NCBI GenBank assembly: GCA_002409675.1
Contig: DHOB01000011.1
Location: forward strand, 1 to 5,227
Direction of reading: 5' to 3'
Origin: Ruminococcaceae bacterium UBA5401
Lineage (GTDB): Bacteria > Bacillota > Clostridia > Oscillospirales > Acutalibacteraceae
DNA length: 5,227 bases
The notes beneath the pieces were generated by a model. The model was not told where the DNA came from. It was given only the letters and a program-made list of their open reading frames with translations, and ran no database searches. Shown piece by piece: positions 1 through 5,227 of the stretch (position 1 is the first letter of the stretch; the number at the start of each line of letters is the position of its first letter). A program made the position numbers and the translations under genes.

Positions 1-633
1 TACGTGGGCGCGAAGGCCGAGGATTCGGGCACGCTCTCCGGCGAGCTGATTGTCGACTATTTCAAGGCCCACAAAGAGGCCGACAAGAACGGCGACGGCA
101 AAATCCAGTATGTGATGCTGCAGGGCGAGCCGGGGCACCAGGACGCGACGCTGCGCACCAAATACTCCGTGGATGCCCTGAAGGCCGGCGGCTTTGAGCC
201 GGTCAAGCTCGCGGCCGACACGGCCTACTGGGACAAGGCGAAGGCCACCGACCTGATGAACACCTTCATCACTTCGCAGGGGATCGACAAAATCGAAGCG
301 GTGCTCGCCAACAACGACGACATGGCGCTCGGCGCCATCGAGGCGCTCAAGGCGCACGGCTACAACAAGGGCGACAAGTCGAAGTACATCCCGGTCGTCG
401 GCGTCGACGCGAGCGCGCCCGCGCTGGAGGCCATGAAGGAAGGCGCCATGCTCGGCACCGTGCTGAACGACGCGGAGAACCAGGGCAAGGCCACGGTAAA
501 CATCGCGGCGGCGGCGGCCGAAGGCAAAAAAATCACCAAGGAGACCGCCGGCTACGACGTGACCGACGGCAAATACGTCTGGATTCCCTACAGGAAAGTC
601 ACGCAGGACAACTACAAAGATTTTATGAAGTGA
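1..633 (+). CDS. mglB: Galactose/glucose-binding protein of an Mgl-type ABC importer, C-terminal part (5' truncated)
   Basis: The 210 visible residues end at a TGA (631-633); the N-terminus, including the expected lipoprotein signal, lies off the left edge. The protein should capture D-galactose or D-glucose outside the membrane and deliver it to MglC/MglA. The sequence aligns by eye with the C-terminal two thirds of E. coli MglB. A calcium-binding loop of the DxNxDGxIQ form is visible at residues 28-36, with its distant glutamate at 99. Ligand-contact equivalents are H46, D48 and R52 in the EPGHQDATLR segment, W77, N105 in ANNDD, D136 in GVDAS, and N156 in LNDAENQ. All the E. coli sugar contacts I could place are kept, so galactose/glucose specificity is likelier than ribose or xylose. 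It is followed by mglA after 100 bases, with a stem-loop between them. The start cannot be determined here. Confidence 0.93.
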   Translation, partial: YVGAKAEDSGTLSGELIVDYFKAHKEADKNGDGKIQYVMLQGEPGHQDATLRTKYSVDALKAGGFEPVKLAADTAYWDKAKATDLMNTFITSQGIDKIEAVLANNDDMALGAIEALKAHGYNKGDKSKYIPVVGVDASAPALEAMKEGAMLGTVLNDAENQGKATVNIAAAAAEGKKITKETAGYDVTDGKYVWIPYRKVTQDNYKDFMK

Positions 634-659
634 CCGTTTTTCCCAAGAAGAACGGCTCT

Positions 660-698
660 GGCGGGGACGGAAAAGCCGGGCGCTTCTCCTTCCCCGCC
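660..698 (+). other. Intercistronic stem-loop between mglB and mglA
   Basis: The lower stem is 8 perfect pairs, GGCGGGGA (660-667) with TCCCCGCC (691-698). After a C/T mismatch (668/690) it continues as GGAAAAGC (669-676) against GCTTCTCC (682-689), with one A/C mismatch. The loop is CGGGC (677-681). No run of T follows, only CGTTGTTGT, so this is not a strong intrinsic terminator. In other binding-protein operons, hairpins at this position protect the upstream mRNA 3' end or partly stop transcription, so that more binding protein than ATPase is made. That role here is inference; the pairing itself is visible. Confidence 0.7.
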
Positions 699-715
699 CG
701 TTGTTGTAACAAAGC

Positions 716-723
716 AAGGGAGG
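716..723 (+). promoter_or_regulatory. Ribosome binding site of mglA (decides TTG start)
   Basis: AAGGGAGG is a near-ideal Shine-Dalgarno sequence. It lies 10 bases before the TTG at 734. The GTG at 726 is in another frame and reaches TGA after three codons. The first in-frame ATG, at 755, has no purine-rich site near it and would remove residues that align with other MglA proteins. TTG at 734 is therefore the best start. Confidence 0.8.
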
Positions 724-733
724 CCGTGACAGG

Positions 734-2233
734 TTGAGCGAATATGTACTCGAGATGGAGCATATCTCAAAGTCGTTTCCGGGGGTCCAGGCTTTGCAGG
801 ACGTTTCTCTGAAAGTAAAGCCGGGCAGTGTCCACGCGCTGGTGGGCGAAAACGGCGCCGGAAAATCCACCCTGATGAAATGCCTGTTCGGGATTTATAT
901 CAAGGATTCGGGCGAAATCCGGCTGGGCGGCAAAAGGGTCGAGATTACGAATTCCAAGCAGGCGCTGGATCTCGGCATCTCCATGATTCATCAGGAACAG
1001 CACCCCATACGGTTCCGGCCGGTGATGGAGAACATCTGGCTCGGCCGTTTTCCAAAGCGCGGCATCGCCGTCGACAAGAAGGCGATGATTCAGAAGACGC
1101 GGCGCCTGTTTGAGGAGGTCGGGCTCGACATCGACCCGGAAGTGCCGGCGGGCACGCTTTCGCCCTCCAACCTGCAGCTGGTCGAAATCGCCAAGGCCGC
1201 CAGCTATCACTCCAAAGTAATTATCATGGATGAGCCCACCTCTTCCCTGACGGAAAACGAGACGGAGCACCTGTTCCAGATCATCCGGAAGCTGCAGGCG
1301 CACGGGTGCGCGGTGATTTACATCTCGCACAAGATGGAGGAGATCCTGCAAATTTCCGACGAAGTTACCATCATGCGCGACGGGAAGTACGTCGGGACCT
1401 GGCCGGCGGCGGAGCTGACGACGGATGAAATCATCCGCCAGATGGTCGGCCGCGAGCTGACCAACCGCTTTCCGCCGAAAGACACCGCGCCGGGGCAGGA
1501 AGTGGTGCTGGAGGTCAAGGACCTCTGCTCCCCCCTGCCGCGCTCGTTCCAGCACGTGAGCTTTCAGCTCCACCGGGGCGAGATTCTCGGCATCGGCGGG
1601 CTGGTGGGGGCGCAGCGCACCGAGCTGGTGGAGGCGATCTTCGGCCTGCGGTCCATCGCCTCCGGCGAAGTCATCAAGGACCACAAGAAATTTTCAGTCC
1701 AGTCGGTGGACGACGCCAAGCGGCACGGGCTGGCCCTGCTGACGGAAGAAAGGCGCGCGACCGGGATTTTCGGGATTCTTTCGGTCCTCGACAACACCGT
1801 GATAGCCAACCAGCGGCGGTATTCCCGCCACGGCGTCCTGAACGACGCCAGGCGGGCGCAGGACGCGAAAGAGATTACGGAACAGCTGAACGTCAAGACC
1901 CCTTCCCTGGACGAGCAGATGCAGTATCTCTCCGGCGGAAACCAGCAGAAAGTGCTGATCGGCCGGTGGCTCCTGACCGACCCGGACATCCTGATTCTCG
2001 ACGAGCCGACCCGCGGCATCGACGTGGGCGCAAAATACGAAATCTACTGCATCATGCTGGACCTTGTCAAAAAGGGCAAATCCATCCTGATGGTTTCTTC
2101 TGAAATGCCGGAGCTGCTCGGCATGGCGGACCGCATCATGGTCATGTGCGAGGGGCGGGTCACGGGGATTCTGGACCGGAAGGAAGCCGACCAGGTCTCC
2201 ATCATGCAGCTGGCCACACAATACAGAAAATAA
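734..2233 (+). CDS. mglA: Galactose/methyl-galactoside import ATP-binding protein MglA
   Basis: A 499-residue cytoplasmic ATPase with two fused ABC domains, the normal size for the sugar-type family. It hydrolyses ATP to drive uptake through MglC. Domain 1 has Walker A GENGAGKST (38-46), Q-loop HQEQ (86-89), an unusual signature LSPSN (142-146), Walker B IIMDEPTSS (163-171) with catalytic E167, and the switch histidine H199. Domain 2 has a degenerate Walker A, GGLVGAQRTE (288-297), without the lysine, then signature LSGGNQQK (399-406), Walker B LILDEPTRGID (420-430), and glutamate E457 where the switch histidine would be. This asymmetry is normal for MglA, RbsA and XylG, so domain 1 probably does most of the hydrolysis. 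Long stretches match E. coli MglA, for example EMPELLG (457-463) and the TEERR region (337-341). The start is TTG. The gene lies 100 bases after mglB and 21 bases before mglC. RbsA- or XylG-type specificity is less likely given the neighbouring MglB. Confidence 0.95.
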   Translation: MSEYVLEMEHISKSFPGVQALQDVSLKVKPGSVHALVGENGAGKSTLMKCLFGIYIKDSGEIRLGGKRVEITNSKQALDLGISMIHQEQHPIRFRPVMENIWLGRFPKRGIAVDKKAMIQKTRRLFEEVGLDIDPEVPAGTLSPSNLQLVEIAKAASYHSKVIIMDEPTSSLTENETEHLFQIIRKLQAHGCAVIYISHKMEEILQISDEVTIMRDGKYVGTWPAAELTTDEIIRQMVGRELTNRFPPKDTAPGQEVVLEVKDLCSPLPRSFQHVSFQLHRGEILGIGGLVGAQRTELVEAIFGLRSIASGEVIKDHKKFSVQSVDDAKRHGLALLTEERRATGIFGILSVLDNTVIANQRRYSRHGVLNDARRAQDAKEITEQLNVKTPSLDEQMQYLSGGNQQKVLIGRWLLTDPDILILDEPTRGIDVGAKYEIYCIMLDLVKKGKSILMVSSEMPELLGMADRIMVMCEGRVTGILDRKEADQVSIMQLATQYRK

Positions 2234-2240
2234 TTGAACT

Positions 2241-2246
2241 GGGAAG
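2241..2246 (+). promoter_or_regulatory. Ribosome binding site of mglC (decides ATG start)
   Basis: GGGAAG lies 8 bases before the ATG at 2255. An in-frame TTG at 2234 directly follows the mglA stop codon but has no Shine-Dalgarno sequence at a suitable distance, so ATG 2255 is preferred. Confidence 0.65.
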
Positions 2247-2254
2247 TGAAGCTT

Positions 2255-3487
2255 ATGGCACAAACGGCAAAAAAACTGCCCCGCAAAAAATACGCGATGT
2301 TCTTCATCCTCATCGGCGCCGTGTGCTCCGCGGTGGGCGCCCTGCTGGTCTTCAGCGAATACGGCGGCCTGCCTCTCTATTCCAAAAAGGTCTACGACCT
2401 GCCGTGGTACATCCTGATTGTGGGCGTTCTCGTCCTGTTTTACGGCATCTACCAGCGGACCGCCAACCGCCGCCTGGGTGAAGAAGTGAGCTTTTCGGGG
2501 GGCAGCGCAAAATCGTTCTTTCTGAAATACGCGCTGATTTTCGCGCTTCTGGTCCTGGTCATCGTCGTCATCTGCATCGAGCCGGCTTTCCTGAAGCTGG
2601 ACGTGATGTTCGACATTCTGGCGCAGTCGTCCATCAAGCTGATTATCGCGCTGGGCATCTGCTTTACCCTGCTGATTGCCGGCACCGACCTTTCGGCCGG
2701 GCGCATGGTCGGGCTTGCGGCGGTCATCAGCGCCTCGATGCTGCAGAAGCCGACCTATGCGAGCCGGTTTTTCCCGAACCTGCCGCAGGTGCCCGTGATT
2801 CTGCCGATTCTGCTCGCGGTTCTCGCCTGCATGTGCTTCGGCACGCTGAACGGGTTTCTGGTCGCAAAGTTCGGGATGCACCCCTTCATCGCGACCCTCG
2901 CGACACAGGTCATTATTTACGGCGCGTGCTCGCTGTATTTTGACATGCCGCCGAACAACTCCCAGCCCATCGGCGGGGTTCGGCAGGATTTTCAGGACCT
3001 CGCGCAGTTCAAGCTGTTCGGCCGCATTTCCATCCTGGTGCCGATTGCGCTGGGCGTGACGCTGATTATCTGGTTCGTGCTGAACAAAACGGTGTTCGGC
3101 AAAAACGTGTACGCCATCGGCGGCAATACGGAAGCTGCGGTCGTTTCCGGCGTCAACGTGTTCAGAACCATCATGGGCATTTTCATTCTGGCGTCTGCCC
3201 TGTCGGGCTTCGGCGGCGTGCTGGAAGCCGCCAGGACCGCGGGCGCGACCAACAACTACGGAACCGGGTACGAGCTGGACGCCATCGCGGCCTGCAGCGT
3301 CGGCGGCGTTTCGCTCGCCGGCGGCGTGGGCAAGGTCAGCGGCATTGTCGTCGGCGTTCTGATTTTCACGGTGATTCAGTACGGCCTGCAGTTCATCGGG
3401 GTCAGCCCGATGTGGCAGCAGATCATCAAGGGCATCATCATCGCGGTCGCCGTGGCAATCGACCTTTCCAAGTACCACAAAAAATAG
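2255..3487 (+). CDS. mglC: Galactose/methyl-galactoside ABC transporter permease MglC, with N-terminal extension
   Basis: A 410-residue integral membrane protein forming the sugar pore; it ends at TAG. From about residue 88 it follows E. coli MglC: LIAGTDLSAGRMVGLAAVIS (140-159), the FIATLAT helix (211-217), the cytoplasmic loop FGKNVYAIGGNTEAAVVSGV (281-300) that should contact MglA, YELDAIAACSVGGVS (339-353), and a C-terminal WQQIIKG helix (387-393). Hydrophobic helices are visible near 90-108, 124-142, 148-164, 180-204, 211-228, 258-277, 304-325, 361-379 and 386-402. Residues 1-87 have no counterpart in the 336-residue E. coli protein; they carry two further hydrophobic helices (about 12-33 and 50-66) and end in a charged linker. 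An even number of added helices would leave the topology of the core unchanged. The gene starts 21 bases after mglA and is surely co-transcribed with it. A TTG start at 2234 would add seven residues but has poor RBS support. Confidence 0.93.
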   Translation: MAQTAKKLPRKKYAMFFILIGAVCSAVGALLVFSEYGGLPLYSKKVYDLPWYILIVGVLVLFYGIYQRTANRRLGEEVSFSGGSAKSFFLKYALIFALLVLVIVVICIEPAFLKLDVMFDILAQSSIKLIIALGICFTLLIAGTDLSAGRMVGLAAVISASMLQKPTYASRFFPNLPQVPVILPILLAVLACMCFGTLNGFLVAKFGMHPFIATLATQVIIYGACSLYFDMPPNNSQPIGGVRQDFQDLAQFKLFGRISILVPIALGVTLIIWFVLNKTVFGKNVYAIGGNTEAAVVSGVNVFRTIMGIFILASALSGFGGVLEAARTAGATNNYGTGYELDAIAACSVGGVSLAGGVGKVSGIVVGVLIFTVIQYGLQFIGVSPMWQQIIKGIIIAVAVAIDLSKYHKK

Positions 3488-3510
3488 CTTACAACTTTTT
3501 TCACATACCC

Positions 3511-3547
3511 GTTCAGCTCATGGCGGAGACCCCGCCATGGGCTGAAC
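3511..3547 (+). terminator. Inverted repeat at the end of the mgl operon, possible terminator or mRNA-end hairpin
   Basis: GTTCAGCTCATGGCGG (3511-3526) pairs with CCGCCATGGGCTGAAC (3532-3547) over 16 positions, with a single G-T wobble and a 5-base AGACC loop. It begins 23 bases after the mglC stop. No T-run follows on the + strand (CCTGTCAAAAGG), and on the - strand the adjacent bases are A-rich, so it is not a textbook intrinsic terminator in either direction. It may end transcription by a U-tract-independent route, protect the mRNA 3' end, or be a DNA operator. The position after an operon favours the first two. Confidence 0.5.
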
Positions 3548-3562
3548 CCTGTCAAAAGGCAA

Positions 3563-3591
3563 ATGAAATCTGCCGGCTAAAGTGTTAAAAT
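3563..3591 (+). promoter_or_regulatory. Candidate extended -10 promoter for the response-regulator gene
   Basis: The -10 candidate TAAAAT (3586-3591) is preceded by TG at 3583-3584, giving an extended -10 form. A weak -35, ATGAAA (3563-3568), matches the TTGACA consensus at 4 of 6 positions with a 17-base spacer. Transcription would begin near 3598, leaving a leader of about 80 bases. This is the only AT-rich island in the gap, but the call rests on inspection alone. Confidence 0.5.
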
Positions 3592-3598
3592 AAAAATG

Positions 3599-3671
3599 CC
3601 GGAAAGAACGGGCCGGCTGAGGCCGCTCCGCAGCTTTACGGCGGCGCGGTTTCAGCCGGCCCGGAAACGGG
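3599..3671 (+). repeat. Imperfect short direct repeat flanking the leader hairpin
   Basis: CCGGAAAGAACGGG (3599-3612) and CCGGAAACGGG (3661-3671) are the same motif apart from a 3-base difference. They sit on either side of the leader hairpin and overlap its feet by a few bases. The second copy includes the presumed RBS. The length is short and the region GC-rich, so chance is possible. Confidence 0.35.
3610..3662 (+). other. Large GC-rich hairpin in the 5' leader of the response-regulator mRNA
   Basis: The outer stem is 11 perfect pairs, GGGCCGGCTGA (3610-3620) with TCAGCCGGCCC (3652-3662). It continues directly as GGCCGC (3621-3626) with GCGGTT (3646-3651), which includes two G-T pairs. 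A further CCGC (3628-3631) with GCGG (3641-3644) closes a 9-base loop across a T/C mismatch. The 3' foot ends immediately before the weak purine-rich RBS (GGAAACGGGG, 3663-3672) and 15 bases before the ATG. No T-run follows. It could set the translation rate, stall RNA polymerase or act as an operator; the sequence does not decide among these. Confidence 0.65.
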
Positions 3672-3677
3672 GCTGCT

Positions 3678-5227
3678 ATGGATTTGTATCGCGTTCTGAT
3701 AGCGGATGACGAAGAGGAAGTCCTGGAGGGAATCCTCCAGAAAATCGAGTGGGAAAAAATCGGGTTCACCGTCGTGGGTTCCGCCCTGAACGGCGTAGAC
3801 GCCCTCGAAAAGGCGAGCCGGCTGCGCCCGGATCTCGTCCTGACCGACATCAAGATGCCGTTTATGAGCGGGCTGGAGCTGTGCGAGCGGCTGCGCCGCT
3901 CCGTCCCTTCCGCAAAGCTGGTCGTGTTTTCCGGATTCGACGATTTCGAGTTCGCGCAGAAGGCCATCAAGCTGCATGTGACGGAATACATCTTAAAGCC
4001 GATCGATTCCGCCGAACTGACGGAAACGCTCAAAAGAATCAAAGTTCAGCTCGACCGGGAAATCAGCACCCGGCGCGACATCGAAAAGCTCCGGCGCGCC
4101 TATCAGCAGAGCCTTCCCGTGATGCGCAAGCAGTTCCTCGTCGGGCTGATCGAGGGCCACGTTTCGGGCGAGGCGCTGGACGCGCAGGCCAAGCAGCTCC
4201 GGATGGACTCCCGGGCCGCGGGCTACGCGGTCGGGCTGCTGCGGCCCGGCCCCCTGACCGACGAGAAGAACGTCCTGAAAGGGCGGGAAGAGCTGATTCC
4301 GATTTCCGTGCAGGAAATGCTGGAAGAAATTCTTAAAAATTACTGCGAGTTCATCGATTTTCTCTACTTCGGCTGCGTGACGGTAATCGCCGTGTTCCAA
4401 AAAGACGGGAACATCATGCCGTTTCTCGACGGGATGAGCGAGGTGTGCAAGGCCGCCCCGAGGGCGCTCGGCATGAAGGCCATGGCCGGCATCGGGGACG
4501 TCGTCCCCGACCTGCACGGCCTGCGCGGCTCTTACAGCGGAGCCATGAACGCGCTGGAGTACAGCGCGGTGATGGGCGGCGACCGGGCGGTCTACATCAA
4601 AGACATGGAACCGGATTCCTCGGCGCGCATCGAGTTCAGCGCCGAGGACGAGCACGCCGTCTTCCGCGCCGTAAAAATGGCGGACGCGGCCGAAATCGAA
4701 AAGCAGGTCGGCGCCGTTTTCGCCCGGTTCGAATCGGTCCTTCTGCCGCTGAGCCGGTACCGCGTGTTTTTTCTCGAGCTGCTCACCTCGCTGCTGAAGC
4801 TGATTCATTCCTACGGGCTGGAAGAGGACGATATTTTCGGGAAAGGGTTCCGGTTCACGGACATCCTGGCCCAGTTCCGCTCGCTGGACGAAATCCGGGG
4901 CTGGTGCACGGGCGTCTGCAAAAAGATCGGCAGCCGCATCCAGTGCAAGCGGGTCAACGGCACGCGCCTGCTCGCCGAGAACGCCAAGCGCTATGTGCGC
5001 GAAAATTATCAGAATCCGGACCTTTCCGTAGAAAGCCTGTGCCTCGACCTGCACGTGAGCCCCGCCTATTTTTCGACCGTCTTCAAACGCGAAACGGGCG
5101 AGAGCTTCGTCTCCTACCTGACCGGCGTCCGCCTGAAGAAAGCCGTAGAGCTGCTGAACACAACCGAGGATAAAACGTACGTCATAGCCAAAAAGGTGGG
5201 CTATCATGAACCGAATTATTTCAGCTA
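3678..5227 (+). CDS. YesN-type response regulator, receiver plus AraC-family DNA-binding domain (3' truncated)
   Basis: 516 codons are open to the right edge, with no stop in the window; related proteins usually run a few tens of residues further. The receiver domain (about 3-125) has the acidic pair D10/D11, phospho-acceptor D57 in LTDIKMP, switch S85 in VFSGFDDFEFA, and K107 in YILKP, so it should be phosphorylatable. A charged helix (about 120-145) leads into a poorly conserved central region (about 146-415). This contains GIGDVV (271-276) and SYSGAMNALEYS (285-296), resembling the degenerate GGDEF-like segment of YesN proteins. The C-terminal AraC-type domain starts near 430; helix-turn-helix 1 is about 450-471 (LSVESLCLDLHVSPAYFSTV) and helix 2 begins near 500 (YVIAKKVGYHEPNYFS). 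ATG 3678 is the only likely start because the frame is closed at 3618. It probably receives phosphate from a YesM/LytS-type histidine kinase not seen here and activates a sugar operon, perhaps mglBAC; the target is inference. Confidence 0.92.
   Translation, partial: MDLYRVLIADDEEEVLEGILQKIEWEKIGFTVVGSALNGVDALEKASRLRPDLVLTDIKMPFMSGLELCERLRRSVPSAKLVVFSGFDDFEFAQKAIKLHVTEYILKPIDSAELTETLKRIKVQLDREISTRRDIEKLRRAYQQSLPVMRKQFLVGLIEGHVSGEALDAQAKQLRMDSRAAGYAVGLLRPGPLTDEKNVLKGREELIPISVQEMLEEILKNYCEFIDFLYFGCVTVIAVFQKDGNIMPFLDGMSEVCKAAPRALGMKAMAGIGDVVPDLHGLRGSYSGAMNALEYSAVMGGDRAVYIKDMEPDSSARIEFSAEDEHAVFRAVKMADAAEIEKQVGAVFARFESVLLPLSRYRVFFLELLTSLLKLIHSYGLEEDDIFGKGFRFTDILAQFRSLDEIRGWCTGVCKKIGSRIQCKRVNGTRLLAENAKRYVRENYQNPDLSVESLCLDLHVSPAYFSTVFKRETGESFVSYLTGVRLKKAVELLNTTEDKTYVIAKKVGYHEPNYFS

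Larger units (their letters stand above)
3488..3677 (+). other. Intergenic region between mglC and the response-regulator gene
   Basis: A 190-base non-coding stretch. It holds a T6 tract (3496-3501), a 16-bp inverted repeat, a candidate promoter and a large GC-rich hairpin upstream of the next start codon. I see no credible small ORF in it. The frame of the downstream gene is closed by TGA at 3618-3620. Confidence 0.75.

Noticed and set aside
701..712. Small inverted repeat TTGTT-GT-AACAA before mglA
   Set aside because: Only 5-base arms with a 2-base spacer; too short to support as an operator, though it is close to the RBS.
634..733. Possible separate promoter or CcpA cre site in the mglB-mglA gap
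   Set aside because: No convincing -35/-10 pair or cre-like match was seen; co-transcription with mglB explains the layout.
767..1684. Open frame of 305 codons on the - strand opposite mglA
   Set aside because: Antisense shadow of the first ABC domain of mglA, with no domain motifs of its own.
2234..2254. TTG at 2234 as the start of mglC
   Set aside because: It immediately follows the mglA stop and has no Shine-Dalgarno sequence at a usable distance, whereas ATG 2255 has GGGAAG eight bases upstream.
1694..3478. Open frame of 594 codons on the - strand opposite mglA and mglC
   Set aside because: It lies antisense to two genes with clear family motifs, its translation is low-complexity (rich in D, H, Q, R), and it is explained by the high GC at third positions of the + strand genes.
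4445..5173. Open frame of 242 codons on the + strand inside the response-regulator gene
   Set aside because: It is in an alternative frame, extremely rich in Arg, Gly and Pro, and overlaps the region encoding the AraC domain; no RBS.
3993..5207. Open frame of 404 codons on the - strand opposite the response regulator
   Set aside because: It lies antisense to the well-supported receiver-AraC gene and shows no recognisable domain; a GC-rich shadow frame.
1..5227. Mobile element, CRISPR array, phage or defence system
   Set aside because: No transposase, integrase, terminal repeats, spaced repeat array or defence-type domain is visible; all coding space is taken by the four sugar transport and regulatory genes.

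Overview
This window looks like a piece of a GC-rich Firmicutes chromosome, probably a Clostridia member of the Oscillospiraceae/Ruminococcaceae kind. That placement is inferred from three things: the protein families, the purine-rich Shine-Dalgarno sequences, and the high GC at third codon positions combined with clostridial-type regulators. No rRNA or other phylogenetic marker is present. All four genes lie on the + strand, and the window cuts the first and last of them.

Positions 1-3487 hold a galactose/methyl-galactoside (Mgl-type) ABC import operon. The order is the 3' part of mglB (periplasmic-type sugar-binding lipoprotein, N-terminus off the left edge), then mglA (duplicated sugar ATPase, TTG start behind a strong RBS), then mglC (permease, most likely starting at ATG 2255). 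The binding protein catches galactose or glucose outside the membrane, MglC forms the pore, and MglA powers transport. The 100-base mglB-mglA gap carries a long stem-loop of the kind that often lets the binding protein be made in excess over the membrane parts.

Positions 3488-3677 are a 190-base intergenic region. It contains a nearly perfect 16-bp inverted repeat with no U-tract, a plausible extended -10 promoter, and a large GC-rich hairpin that fills most of the predicted 5' leader of the next gene.

From 3678 to the right edge runs an open frame of 516 codons with no stop in the window. It encodes a YesN-type response regulator: CheY-like receiver, long central region, and C-terminal AraC-type DNA-binding domain. 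Its position next to a sugar transporter suggests, but does not prove, that the transporter is controlled by a two- or three-component sugar-sensing system. A partner histidine kinase would be expected outside the window.

I found no mobile element, CRISPR array, tRNA, rRNA or riboswitch. The window is mostly ordinary sugar-transport DNA. The points most worth checking are the RNA structures, the N-terminal extension of MglC, and the linked response regulator.
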